From an uncultured Bacteroidia bacterium (GTDB lineage: Bacteria; Bacteroidota; Bacteroidia; Bacteroidales; Prolixibacteraceae): DNA of 64,000 nucleotides. Positions 9,168-17,794 of the stretch are shown piece by piece (position 1 is the stretch's first letter; every line of letters begins with the position of its first letter). Both the position numbers and the translations under genes were made by a program. Location of the stretch: positions 1-64,000 of the forward strand of contig CAIVGL010000011.1 in NCBI GenBank assembly GCA_903905505.1, given 5' to 3'. The notes under the pieces are model-generated. The model was not told where the DNA came from. It saw only the letters and a list, made by a program, of their open reading frames with translations, and searched no databases.

Positions 9168-9677
9168 ATGAAAAAATTGCTACTTGTTTTGTTTTTTAGT
9201 AGTGCTTTTGTTGGTTTTGCACAGAAATATGCATTCGTTGATACGCAATATATTCTGAGCAACATACCTTCATTTAAAGCAGCTCAAGACCAATTGGATA
9301 AGTTCTCGGTGCAATATCAAAAGGAACTTGAAACAATCCATGGCGAATTGGATAAGATGTACAAAGATTTTCAGGGTGAGGCGGTCTTGCTTTCTGATGA
9401 TATGAAGCGTAAACGTGAAGATGTAATTATCACAAAAGAAAAAGAGTATAAGAAATTGCAACGTCAATATTTTGGAGCAGAAGGGGAGTTGTTTCAGAAG
9501 CGCCAGTCACTAATCAAACCTATACAAGATGATGTTTTTAAGGTAATTCAGGAAATTTCGGAGCAAGGTGGATATGCAATGGTCTTTGATAAGTCAGGCA
9601 GCCTTTCTATGGTTTACGCTAATTCGAAGTATGATTTAAGTGATCAGATACTGCAAAAACTTGGATATAAAAATTAA
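9168..9677 (+). CDS. OmpH/Skp family periplasmic chaperone (first copy)
   Basis: Periplasmic holding chaperone for unfolded outer-membrane proteins. 169 aa: signal peptide MKKLLLVLFFSSAFVGFA, then the family start QKYAFVDTQYILSNIP, then a long charged coiled coil (about residues 35-125) and a short C-terminal beta segment (GYAMVFDKSGSLSMVYA). I chose the ATG at 9168, which gives the signal peptide; the frame extends to a TTG at 9135 without merit. It follows bamA and precedes a second ompH, the usual duplicated arrangement in Bacteroidota. Confidence 0.93.
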   Translation: MKKLLLVLFFSSAFVGFAQKYAFVDTQYILSNIPSFKAAQDQLDKFSVQYQKELETIHGELDKMYKDFQGEAVLLSDDMKRKREDVIITKEKEYKKLQRQYFGAEGELFQKRQSLIKPIQDDVFKVIQEISEQGGYAMVFDKSGSLSMVYANSKYDLSDQILQKLGYKN

Positions 9678-9690
9678 TAGTATATATTTG
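9661..9690 (+). promoter_or_regulatory. Bacteroidota-type promoter for the second ompH
   Basis: TTG at 9661-9663, a 19-nt spacer and TATATTTG at 9683-9690 match the -33/-7 consensus (TTG, N19-21, TAnnTTTG) very well. The predicted start lies about 20 nt before the ATG at 9719. The element overlaps the 3' end of the first ompH. Confidence 0.55.
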
Positions 9691-9718
9691 CCAACAAATT
9701 TTAAATCAAAAAAGAAAC

Positions 9719-10237
9719 ATGAAAAATTTTATTAAAGTAATAGTTATTTGTGCTGCAGTTTTTGCAGGTAGTCTTTCTGCACAAACCTTGAAATTTGGCC
9801 ATATCGATTTTCAACAATTGCTTGCCGCAATGCCTGAGCGTGATGCTGCTAAAGCTGCACTTGAAAAAACACAAGCCGATTTAGAGGCCAGATTACAAGC
9901 AATGCAAAAAGAATATGGTGAGAAAGGAAAAGAGTACGTTGCTTTAGCTCAAGCAAAAGATGCAAATGAGGCAGTTGTAAAAGCTAAACAAGATGAAGTT
10001 CAGAGCATCCAAGAACGGATTCAAACTTTCCAACAAACAGCTCAAGAAAGTCTTCAGAAAGAAGAAGCAAAACAATTTCAACCAGTTGTTGAGAAGGCGC
10101 GTAAAGCTATTACCGATGTTGCAAAAGAGCAAGGTTTAGTTTATGTTTTTGAAGCAAACCAAGTGTTGTTTCATTCTGAACAATCTATTGATCTCGCCCC
10201 TTTAGTAAAAGCTAAGTTGGGTATAACTAAGAAATAA
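9719..10237 (+). CDS. OmpH/Skp family periplasmic chaperone (second copy)
   Basis: Second Skp-like chaperone, 172 aa. Signal peptide MKNFIKVIVICAAVFAGSLSA, then QTLKFGHIDFQQLLAAMPERDAA, then a long Ala/Glu/Gln/Lys-rich helical hairpin (residues about 40-130), then VYVFEANQVLFHSEQSIDLAP. It differs strongly in sequence from the neighbouring copy, so this is an old duplication. It has its own good promoter and is followed by a strong intrinsic terminator, so it can be expressed independently of bamA. Confidence 0.94.
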   Translation: MKNFIKVIVICAAVFAGSLSAQTLKFGHIDFQQLLAAMPERDAAKAALEKTQADLEARLQAMQKEYGEKGKEYVALAQAKDANEAVVKAKQDEVQSIQERIQTFQQTAQESLQKEEAKQFQPVVEKARKAITDVAKEQGLVYVFEANQVLFHSEQSIDLAPLVKAKLGITKK

Positions 10238-10260
10238 TTAGTCACAATATAATATCCTTT

Positions 10261-10293
10261 AATAGGGCACCTGACCAGGTGCCCTATTTTTTT
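10261..10293 (+). terminator. intrinsic terminator after ompH
   Basis: Perfect 12-bp inverted repeat (AATAGGGCACCT / AGGTGCCCTATT) with a GACC loop, followed by a run of T to 10293. It ends the envelope operon 24 nt after the second ompH stop. Confidence 0.92.
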
Positions 10294-10338
10294 GACCATT
10301 CACTTAGATTTATCTTTTTAGGTGTCTCAAATTTAAAA

Positions 10339-10368
10339 TTTGCAATTAGGATAGTTTTTGTACTTTTA
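10339..10368 (+). promoter_or_regulatory. candidate promoter of murI
   Basis: TTTG at 10339-10342, an 18-nt spacer and TACTTTTA at 10361-10368 (7 of 8 to TAnnTTTG). The predicted transcription start would leave a very short leader before the ATG at 10382. Confidence 0.4.
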
Positions 10369-10381
10369 GGTCAATATTTAA

Positions 10382-11221
10382 ATGAAACTTGTGCAACAAG
10401 ATTATAAACCTATAGGGGTCTTTGATTCAGGTTATGGTGGTTTGACTATTCTGAAATCGATCATGACTGAGTTGCCACAGTATGACTATATCTACCTAGG
10501 AGATAATGCGAGGGCTCCCTACGGTTCTCGCTCCTATGATGTCGTCTATGAATATACGCTGCAGGCTATCACCCATCTTTTTTCTCAAGGTTGCGAATTG
10601 ATTATAGTCGCTTGCAATACGGCTTCTGCTAAAGCCTTACGAACAATACAGCAAAATGATTTGCCCTTGATTGATTCCTCAAAACGTGTTTTAGGGGTTA
10701 TTCGGCCAAGTGTAGAGAAAATACCTCAGTACACCTCAAATGGTCATGTTGGGGTATTGGGTACCACAGGGACAATCCTTTCTGGTTCTTACCCAATGGA
10801 GATTGCTAAAGTTTCCAATAATGAGATTTTAGTTACTCAAGAGGCCTGTCCAATGTGGGTTCCATTGGTCGAAAATGATGAGTTGGAGAGTGTCGCAGCC
10901 GATTATTTTGTTTCCAGAAATATTCAGAATCTATTTGAAAAGGATCCTCAGATTGATACGGTAATTCTGGGGTGTACTCATTATCCTTTGCTTATCCCAA
11001 CTATTCAAAAATTCTTGCCGTCTCATGTTCAGTTGCTTGAGCAGGGACCAATTGTTGCAGTAAGTCTTCGCGACTACCTTAATCGACATCCTGAAATGGA
11101 ACAGATTTGCTCAAAGAAAGGTTCGTTAAAACTCTTGACCACTGAGTCGGTTCAGAATTTTGAGCCACGGGCAAGTCTATTTCTTGGTCGTCAAGTTAAA
11201 GCTGAGAAAATTCAGCTCTAA
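10382..11221 (+). CDS. murI: glutamate racemase
   Basis: Makes D-glutamate for peptidoglycan from L-glutamate by a two-cysteine mechanism (cytoplasmic). 279 aa. Motifs: GVFDSGYGGLTI (Asp15, Ser16), YLGDNARAPYGSRS, the first catalytic cysteine Cys78 in VACNTASA, and the second Cys198 in ILGCTHYPLL. The gene is preceded by its own promoter after the ompH terminator. Its 3' end faces the convergent DEAD-box helicase gene 16 nt away. Confidence 0.97.
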   Translation: MKLVQQDYKPIGVFDSGYGGLTILKSIMTELPQYDYIYLGDNARAPYGSRSYDVVYEYTLQAITHLFSQGCELIIVACNTASAKALRTIQQNDLPLIDSSKRVLGVIRPSVEKIPQYTSNGHVGVLGTTGTILSGSYPMEIAKVSNNEILVTQEACPMWVPLVENDELESVAADYFVSRNIQNLFEKDPQIDTVILGCTHYPLLIPTIQKFLPSHVQLLEQGPIVAVSLRDYLNRHPEMEQICSKKGSLKLLTTESVQNFEPRASLFLGRQVKAEKIQL

Positions 11222-11237
11222 GCTCAGTTTTTCAATT

Positions 11238-12518
11238 CTATTCTGTTTGATGACCTTGGTGAGTCCCTCTGTCACGATGTCTAAAGATCTTCTTCTTAGT
11301 AAGAATGGCTGTTTTTTGATGGTCATTAGATCTTGAAGGAGCTCTTTTCCCAAATATCTTTCCACTAATTGGATTGTAGACCGGTGCCTCTTGGAACTCT
11401 GGTGGCAAGGGTATTTTTATAATCTCACGCTCAATTAGATCTTCAATCTTTTTAAAATTGTGCTGATCAAGATCGGAGATCAAGGTGATGGCAATTCCTG
11501 AACTTTGAGCTCTTGCAGTTCTTCCAATGCGATGCACATAATCTTCAGGATCACGCGGAACATCATAGTTCATGACCATATCAATGCCATCGATATCAAT
11601 TCCTCTCGAAACAATATCCGTAGCAACAAGAACCTGCGTATCACGGTTTTTAAACCGAAGCATAACTTCTTCTCGCTCTTTTTGATCTAGATCAGAGAGC
11701 ATTCCATCAGCTTTAAAGCCCATTCTCCTGAGATCGCGAACTAATCCGTTAACGTTTATTTTTCGGGATGTGAAAATAATGACCGATTTATAATCCGTTT
11801 TTCCTTTAAGTAACGATTTTACTAAGGCTACTTTCTGATTCTCATAAACCATATAGGCCTGCTGAACAATATTTTCAGCAGGTTTTGAGATTGCGATATT
11901 TATACTTTCCGGATTTTTAAGAATTCCTTCCGCTAATTTTCGAATCTTTGGAGGCATAGTCGCCGAAAACATTAACGTTTGTCGAGATGTTGGTAATTCG
12001 CGTACAATGCGCATTAGATCGTCGAAGAATCCCATGTCGAGCATTCTATCCGCTTCGTCTAAGATCAGGTGTTTTATGGTGCTAAAATCGGTGTATTTTA
12101 AACTAATATGTGAAAGTAATCGCCCAGGAGTAGCCACGATGATATCTGCCCCTTGAACTAGAGCCGCTTTTTGTTGCTCAAAAGCGGCACCTTCTCCGCC
12201 GCCATAGACTGCTAATGAAGTAGCCCCTGAAAAATAGGAGAACCCTTCGATCTGCTGATCTATTTGGAGTACTAATTCTCTTGTTGGGGCTATGATTAAC
12301 GTGTTTATCCCTTGACCTGGATGATCAGCTATTCGGTTTAACACAGGCAAGAGGTAAGCAGCTGTTTTCCCTGTTCCAGTCTGCGCACAGGCTATAAGAT
12401 CTTTTCCTTCCCATATAACGGGCATGGATAACTCTTGTACGGGAGTGCACTCATCAAATCCCATGGAGTCAAGGCCATCTAGTATTTCAGGGACAAAATC
12501 AAAGGCTTTAAATTTCAA
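11238..12518 (-). CDS. DEAD-box ATP-dependent RNA helicase
   Basis: RNA helicase of the RhlE/DeaD type, probably acting in ribosome assembly or RNA turnover. 426 aa: Q-motif region FDECTPVQ, Walker A AQTGTGKT (Lys51), PTREL, DEAD at residues 154-157, SAT in MFSATMPP, then the second RecA-like domain with VATDIVSRGIDIDGID and HRIGRTARA. The short basic C-terminal tail (KKKIFRHRDRGTHQGHQ) probably binds RNA. It is downstream of the rlmI-like gene in the same direction, 32 nt apart. Confidence 0.95.
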   Translation of the reverse strand: MKFKAFDFVPEILDGLDSMGFDECTPVQELSMPVIWEGKDLIACAQTGTGKTAAYLLPVLNRIADHPGQGINTLIIAPTRELVLQIDQQIEGFSYFSGATSLAVYGGGEGAAFEQQKAALVQGADIIVATPGRLLSHISLKYTDFSTIKHLILDEADRMLDMGFFDDLMRIVRELPTSRQTLMFSATMPPKIRKLAEGILKNPESINIAISKPAENIVQQAYMVYENQKVALVKSLLKGKTDYKSVIIFTSRKINVNGLVRDLRRMGFKADGMLSDLDQKEREEVMLRFKNRDTQVLVATDIVSRGIDIDGIDMVMNYDVPRDPEDYVHRIGRTARAQSSGIAITLISDLDQHNFKKIEDLIEREIIKIPLPPEFQEAPVYNPISGKIFGKRAPSRSNDHQKTAILTKKKIFRHRDRGTHQGHQTE

Positions 12519-12550
12519 TGTTTTCTATTTTAAAAATGTAAATTATTTGT

Positions 12551-13738
12551 CTATTCAACATAGACTACTAATCCTTTTAGGTATTCTCCTTCAGGATGAT
12601 AGATGTTTATTGGATGGTCTGCAGGCTGCGATAACTGATGTAAGATGCGAATATTTCGCTTTGATATGGCAGCGGCTGAAAATATAGCCTCGCGAAAATT
12701 AGTTTTAGAGACAACTTGAGAGCAAGAAAAAGTAAACAAGATGCCCCCTGGGCGAATTTGTTGGAATGCTCTACTATTTAGTCTTTTATACCCTTGTAAC
12801 GCTTGACCTAATGCATTTTTATGTTTCGCGAATGCAGGGGGGTCAAGGACGATCAGATCGTATTTATTATTTATATCCTTCATGAAATCAAATGCATCCG
12901 CTGTGAAGGCTTCATGACGCTTATCGTCAGGGAAATTAAGGGCCACATTCTTATTGGTTAGTTCAATTGCTTTTACTGAGGAATCCACCGAATGGACTAA
13001 ATTAGCACCTCCCTGCATGGCAGAGAAGGAAAATCCACCTGTATAACAGAACATATTTAATACATCTTTCCCAGCTGCATATTCGCTGAGTAATTTTCTG
13101 TTTTCGCGCTGATCGACAAAAAAACCAGTCTTTTGACCCTCTTCCCAATCAACAATAAAACGATTTCCATCTTCCATGACCTCAGTCTTACCTTGCTTGC
13201 CTAATAGATAACCATCTTGAGGTTCTATAGCAGCCTTAAAGGGTAATGTTTTCGCGCTTTTATCATAGATGGCTTTTAATCGCACTCCTAATACGCTTTT
13301 TAAGGCTTGAGCTAATAGATCACGTATGAGCCACATCCCAACCGTGTGAGCTTGTATGACCGCTGTTCCATTGTAGAAATCGACAATTAGACCTGGCATT
13401 CCATCACCTTCGCCATGTATAAGTCGAAAAACATTGGATTTTTTGCGTGTTGTCAGTCCAATTCTTTGTCTTAAATCTAAAGCCGATTGAAATTTTGAAC
13501 ACCAGAATTTCAGATCAGGCTCAATATCTTGAAATGAAAATAGCCTAACTGCGATAGATCCAATCGCACTATGACCGATTCCGAGAAAACGGTCGTCACT
13601 AGCATAAACGGTTACGATATCACCTTCTTCAACACTTCCTTCAATGCGATCAATGGCACCTGAGAATAACCAGGGATGAAAACGGAGGATTGACTCCTCT
13701 TTCCCCTTTTTTAAGACTACTTTACTGAATTTTGACAT
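12551..13738 (-). CDS. rlmI: class I SAM-dependent rRNA methyltransferase (RlmI-like)
   Basis: Probable 23S rRNA 5-methylcytosine methyltransferase. 395 aa: N-terminal PUA domain (VVLKKGKEESILRFHPWLF, residues 1-80), a central EEHEE-type region, and a Rossmann methyltransferase domain (residues about 180-395) with VLNMFCYTGGFSFSAMQGGA (SAM motif I), VDSSVKAIE and the catalytic LIVLDPPAFAKHK. FTFSCSQ supplies the late Cys region seen in this family. Same strand as the downstream helicase, fitting RNA metabolism. The exact target base is inferred from family only. Confidence 0.9.
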   Translation of the reverse strand: MSKFSKVVLKKGKEESILRFHPWLFSGAIDRIEGSVEEGDIVTVYASDDRFLGIGHSAIGSIAVRLFSFQDIEPDLKFWCSKFQSALDLRQRIGLTTRKKSNVFRLIHGEGDGMPGLIVDFYNGTAVIQAHTVGMWLIRDLLAQALKSVLGVRLKAIYDKSAKTLPFKAAIEPQDGYLLGKQGKTEVMEDGNRFIVDWEEGQKTGFFVDQRENRKLLSEYAAGKDVLNMFCYTGGFSFSAMQGGANLVHSVDSSVKAIELTNKNVALNFPDDKRHEAFTADAFDFMKDINNKYDLIVLDPPAFAKHKNALGQALQGYKRLNSRAFQQIRPGGILFTFSCSQVVSKTNFREAIFSAAAISKRNIRILHQLSQPADHPINIYHPEGEYLKGLVVYVE

Positions 13739-13771
13739 AATAGATAGGATTCGTGCTGAAGCTTTTAAGTA

Positions 13772-14392
13772 TTATTTTTCAGCGTTTTCTGTATTTTCTT
13801 GCTTTGGTAAGCTAGGTTCTTTTGGGGTGATTAGTAGTTTTTTGTAAATATCGCAAGAGACCCAGGCATCGGTTGCTCCATAGATTAATTGTTGCTCTGT
13901 AAGGATTTCTGCATCCCAATTGGTAAGTCGTTGTGATTTTGATATTTTAAATCCAAGAACGATTGCGGAGAGTTTTTTTAGACTGAAATTTTCAATTCCA
14001 TACTCTTTCACTAATTCCTGAAGCTCAATAAATCCCCCAGGTTTGAAGTTTGTAATTTTTTGTAGAATTTTGATATCGTCTCGAATGGCTACCCCAGCTT
14101 TTATGATTTTAGGAGAGGAGAGTATATTAATTAGTTCACGAGGTAATCCAATCTTATTTATTCGAAATAAAAATGCTTGGTCTGATGTTGACAATTGAAG
14201 CAGCGAAACAGGAAAGACTTGTCCTTTTTTAAAGGCAGGTTTAGTCTCTGTGTCAAATCCGATGATCGTCTGTTTGCTCAGATAGATCAAGGCATTCTCT
14301 AACTCATCATGTTTCTCAATAACATGAATAACCCCTTCGTATGAACAAAGAGGCAGCTCGGCTAACTCTTCATTGGAAATGTTTTTCCTCAT
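13772..14392 (-). CDS. 3'-5' exonuclease (DEDDy, RNase D-like)
   Basis: Single-domain 206-aa exonuclease. DEDD residues are visible: IGFDTETKP (Asp, Glu), VSLLQLSTSD, GVAIRDDIKIL (Asp) and the last motif YGATDAWVSCDIYKKL (Tyr and Asp of DEDDy). It resembles stand-alone WRN-exo/RNase D proteins of Bacteroidota; whether it acts on RNA or DNA cannot be told. It lies between the RlmI-like gene (33 nt) and the DUF5063 gene (57 nt), all leftward. Confidence 0.9.
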   Translation of the reverse strand: MRKNISNEELAELPLCSYEGVIHVIEKHDELENALIYLSKQTIIGFDTETKPAFKKGQVFPVSLLQLSTSDQAFLFRINKIGLPRELINILSSPKIIKAGVAIRDDIKILQKITNFKPGGFIELQELVKEYGIENFSLKKLSAIVLGFKISKSQRLTNWDAEILTEQQLIYGATDAWVSCDIYKKLLITPKEPSLPKQENTENAEK

Positions 14393-14449
14393 TTTCCTTA
14401 ATCCTTCTATATAATTCTTAGACTATCGTATTTTAGCTTTCCTAATTTT

Positions 14450-15028
14450 TTATTCTAAATCTAATTCGGTTGTTTCAGTTGCGTCGGTTGTCTCTTCCAA
14501 ATCAGCTAATCCATAAACTAAATTGTGTATTGCTCTTAATCCGTTGACAAGTCTTTGTCCCCAGTATTGTTCAAAGTTGTTGCGACATTCACCAAGCGCA
14601 TCATTCATAACTTCAAGTGTTCCTATTCGATAGGAAAGAATAAAATCTTTAAGGTCTTGATAGATGTCTGTTATGTTTTCTGAGATGCTAGATTCAAGTG
14701 CTTCTTCACTGTATTGCATGGAAGGATCAAAAACTTCCTGATAGGCATCGAATTGAGCGAATTTAAGTTTTAATTTATTGAGAATGTAGTTGTAATCCTC
14801 TTCGTTGACATGTTTCTCAGGCGTGTCATCCGAAAGTTCAAGATCAGGAGCCGGTATTAACAGCGCTTTTAGGTATAGTAACGGCAGTAATTTCTGCAGT
14901 TTCATGATAAAATTCTTGCGCTCAAATTGGTCGACATTCTCAATAAACGAGCAATATTCGTTGGCAACAGTGGCAAATTCGATTACATTCTTGGAATAGA
15001 CTACTTCTGAAAATGGATCCTTACTCAT
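14450..15028 (-). CDS. DUF5063 domain-containing protein
   Basis: Predicted soluble helical protein of 192 aa, no signal peptide or membrane segment. The body (VIEFATVANEYCSFIENVD and FEQYWGQRLVNGLRAIHNL) matches my memory of DUF5063, a Bacteroidota family of unknown function normally found beside a 3'-5' exonuclease gene, as here. The C-terminus is acidic and Thr-rich (DLEETTDATETTELDLE). A perfect TAnnTTTG box lies in the gap before it. Confidence 0.8.
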   Translation of the reverse strand: MSKDPFSEVVYSKNVIEFATVANEYCSFIENVDQFERKNFIMKLQKLLPLLYLKALLIPAPDLELSDDTPEKHVNEEDYNYILNKLKLKFAQFDAYQEVFDPSMQYSEEALESSISENITDIYQDLKDFILSYRIGTLEVMNDALGECRNNFEQYWGQRLVNGLRAIHNLVYGLADLEETTDATETTELDLE

Positions 15029-15055
15029 CTATAAATTATCTTAAGCAATAGGGTA

Positions 15056-15063
15056 CAAAGGTA
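15056..15063 (-). promoter_or_regulatory. candidate -7 box for the DUF5063 / exonuclease genes
   Basis: Read leftward, TACCTTTG matches TAnnTTTG exactly, 28 nt before the ATG at 15028 and after the recQ stop. No upstream TTG at good spacing, so a candidate only. Confidence 0.3.
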
Positions 15064-15075
15064 ATTAAAATCGGA

Positions 15076-17010
15076 TTAGTCGAGGATGTGGTCTAAATCT
15101 CGAGTTTTTAGCTCGGCCGTTAGATGGCCTTCGGAATTTGTTTTTAGTTTTCCGTTGTCAAGTAGCCATCGCGAGACTTTTGTAATATTTGATTCTGTCT
15201 CATTTAGCGCATAGATGATTTTCTCAATGGGGTAGGGCTTTGACTCAAGTAACACCTGTATCTCTTTTGAAATTCTTTCGAAATCAGAAACCTTGATTCC
15301 AGAGTTGTGATTGCCCATGCATACGTCGCAGGTTCCACACGGTTTTGAATTTAATTGTCCGAAATAGGCCAATAAAACAACACTTCGACACTGGTCGCTT
15401 TTTGAAGCATAATCTAAAACCGCTTCGACCTGTTGTTGATATTTTACCTTGCGATGGATATAATTCTCTTGACTGATATGAACTCTTAATTGTTCAATTC
15501 TTTCAGTTTCAAAAATTAACATCGGTACTTTTTTGGCTGGGATATATTCGATGATCTTTTGTTGCGCTAGGAATTTAAGTTGTTCGTAGATTAGTTCACT
15601 TGTTGCATTGGATCTGCGTGCTAGTAAGGCTTCGTCAATGTAGGTGAAATCATTGAATACACCTGTGTAAGATCGGAGGATTAGCTTTATAAATAAATCG
15701 AGGTCGTTATTGTTTAATTGAACCTTGTATAAATCATCTCGTCTGATTGTGAAAAGAATCCTGGAACGACTATCTACATTCTCCACATAAGAGAGGTAGC
15801 CTTGCCGTTCAAGTAATTTTAGACTGTGGTAAACCGCATTAATTTGGAATTTAAACTTCTTGGAGAAGTCTTCGATTCTAAAACTAAAGATGGCTCCTTT
15901 CCCACTTCCAATTGCCACCATAAGGTAGTTTCCTAGTGCTTGATAGATCGATTGAATAACCTTCTGCTCAGGAAAACAATCGGTAACCATTTTATGCAGT
16001 CTCCGTTTGTCTGAATTGTTGTAAAGCAATACAGCTACAGCTTTTTTCTCATCTCGTCCTGCTCGTCCCGCTTCTTGAAAATAAGCCTCTAAAGAATCGG
16101 GAAGATCAAGATGAACCACGAATCTAACATCTGGTTTATCGATGCCCATTCCAAATGCATTGGTTGATACAATCACACGAGAGGTCCCATTCATCCAATT
16201 GTCTTGCTTCTGATTTCTAATTTCAGAAGCAAGTCCAGCATGATAGTAGTCTGCTTGAATACCTTCAGCCGTTAGGAGTTGCGCAATCTCTTTCGTTTTT
16301 TTTCTGCTTCTAACATAAACGATACCAGTTCCTTTTGCCTTTTTTATGGTCTCAATCAGATAACCGATTTTGTCTTCTTTGAGCCGTACGAGGTAAGTGA
16401 GATTTTCGCGTTGAAAGCTTTTCTGGAGAACATTTTTAGATTTAAATAAAAGCTTATCTTGAATGTCTTCAACTACCTTTTGCGTCGCGGTAGCTGTTAA
16501 AGCAAGAATTGGTATGGTTGGAAAAAGTACTCTTAGGTCTGAAATAGCCAGGTATGAAGGTCTGAAATCATACCCCCATTGAGAGATACAATGGGCTTCA
16601 TCAACAGCAATAAGGTTGAGTTTCATCCGGATCAGAAAATCTCGAAATTTATCAGATGCTAAACGTTCAGGCGAAACATATAAAAATTTATAATCCCCAT
16701 AAATTGCATTGTTTAAGGTGATGTCGATTTCGCGAGCCGACATACCTGAATAAATAGAGAGGGCTTTAATATTTTTGGCTCTTAGATTCTCAACTTGATC
16801 TTTTATCAACGCAATTAATGGGGTAACAACAAGGCATATTCCTTCAGTAGAAAGTCCATATACTTGAAATGTAATCGATTTTCCGCCACCAGTCGGCATT
16901 AAAGCTAACGTGTCTTTTTGCTCTGCAACAGATCGGATAACCTCCTCTTGTAGAGGTCGGAATTCGCTATAACCCCAATATTGTTTTAGTATTTGCTGAT
17001 ATATACTCAT
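15076..17010 (-). CDS. recQ: RecQ-family ATP-dependent DNA helicase
   Basis: 3'-5' DNA helicase for recombination and fork repair. 644 aa: helicase core with FRPLQEEVIRS, Walker A PTGGGKS (about residues 39-45), DEAHCISQWGYDFRPSY, TATAT, the second RecA-like domain with STNAFGMGIDKPDVR and QEAGRAGRDE, then a divergent RQC region with the zinc cluster (QCRS ... PCGTCDVC, about residues 549-573). No typical HRDC domain is evident; the tail after the zinc cluster is a short winged-helix-like segment. This is the shorter Bacteroidota RecQ type. Read leftward from the edge of a long non-coding stretch. Confidence 0.95.
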   Translation of the reverse strand: MSIYQQILKQYWGYSEFRPLQEEVIRSVAEQKDTLALMPTGGGKSITFQVYGLSTEGICLVVTPLIALIKDQVENLRAKNIKALSIYSGMSAREIDITLNNAIYGDYKFLYVSPERLASDKFRDFLIRMKLNLIAVDEAHCISQWGYDFRPSYLAISDLRVLFPTIPILALTATATQKVVEDIQDKLLFKSKNVLQKSFQRENLTYLVRLKEDKIGYLIETIKKAKGTGIVYVRSRKKTKEIAQLLTAEGIQADYYHAGLASEIRNQKQDNWMNGTSRVIVSTNAFGMGIDKPDVRFVVHLDLPDSLEAYFQEAGRAGRDEKKAVAVLLYNNSDKRRLHKMVTDCFPEQKVIQSIYQALGNYLMVAIGSGKGAIFSFRIEDFSKKFKFQINAVYHSLKLLERQGYLSYVENVDSRSRILFTIRRDDLYKVQLNNNDLDLFIKLILRSYTGVFNDFTYIDEALLARRSNATSELIYEQLKFLAQQKIIEYIPAKKVPMLIFETERIEQLRVHISQENYIHRKVKYQQQVEAVLDYASKSDQCRSVVLLAYFGQLNSKPCGTCDVCMGNHNSGIKVSDFERISKEIQVLLESKPYPIEKIIYALNETESNITKVSRWLLDNGKLKTNSEGHLTAELKTRDLDHILD

Positions 17011-17794
17011 TAGTGCTTATCAAAGAGCCGGTTTTAATCTCACCGTAAAGTTATTCTAAATCGTTAAATAGTTGTTTAATAATTTGTGCCTCGTTTAATT
17101 TTACTATTTGTAAAATAGCGATAGGATGATTCCTGGATCAACTATGTTTTCGACAAAAAAATAGAGTTTTAATAGCAAATATTGAAATTAGTCACTTCTT
17201 CCTTTTTTCGCTTTTTCGAGGTAAATTTGACCTTCTTAACCTTTTGGTTGGGGCTTCTATAAAGCGGAAGCCTATGATTTTGTATTTTTTTGCAATCGTT
17301 GTTGAGCAAGAAATTTTTAAATAAGTGGTTTTTGTGCAAAAAGGGGTCAAGTCACTTTTAGGGTTGTATAAATTGGGGGATAAATTAGACCATCTAAATC
17401 ACTGATTGAACGCTTTAGATGATAAATCGCGAATCTATTTGTGTAAATTTAGTTTTCAATTAGCTCTTGAATGTCATTTTGTAATGCTATTTTTGTTTGG
17501 CGATGTGTTTGTAAGTATCAGTAATTCAGTGGTTTTGACTTGTTATTACGTGATATAAAAACGAATTAGTTTTATTGAATTATCTGACGAGAACAAATAC
17601 TATCTTGCAGCTATTAAAGAGTACTCATGAATTGGTGAAAAGGGAACGTTTTATTTTTTAAAATATCGAATGAAAGCTTTGATTTTGAATGGCTGAAAAA
17701 TAGAGTTTGAATTGCAATTTCATATCATTAGCTATTAAAAAGTGAAAATGATCCATCCGTTTCAAATTACAATATGATTTATAAGTTATATAAA
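17011..17794. other. long non-coding stretch between divergent recQ and surA-like genes
   Basis: 784 nt, strongly AT-rich, with no reading frame that looks like a protein. It holds at least two TAnnTTTG boxes on the + strand (17222-17229 and 17488-17495), the second with a well-placed TTG. No tRNA, terminator-strength hairpin or family RNA was recognised. The distance from the 17488 box to the surA start gives a leader of nearly 300 nt, or leaves room for a small RNA. Confidence 0.6.
17467..17495 (+). promoter_or_regulatory. candidate promoter upstream of the surA-like gene
   Basis: TTG at 17467-17469, an 18-nt spacer and TATTTTTG at 17488-17495 match the Bacteroidota promoter consensus. The predicted start is about 295 nt before the chosen ATG. 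Confidence 0.4.

Noticed and set aside
17774-17794. Upstream ATG as the surA start
   Set aside because: The seven extra residues (MIYKLYK) precede a complete signal peptide that begins at the ATG at 17795; the longer form cannot be excluded.
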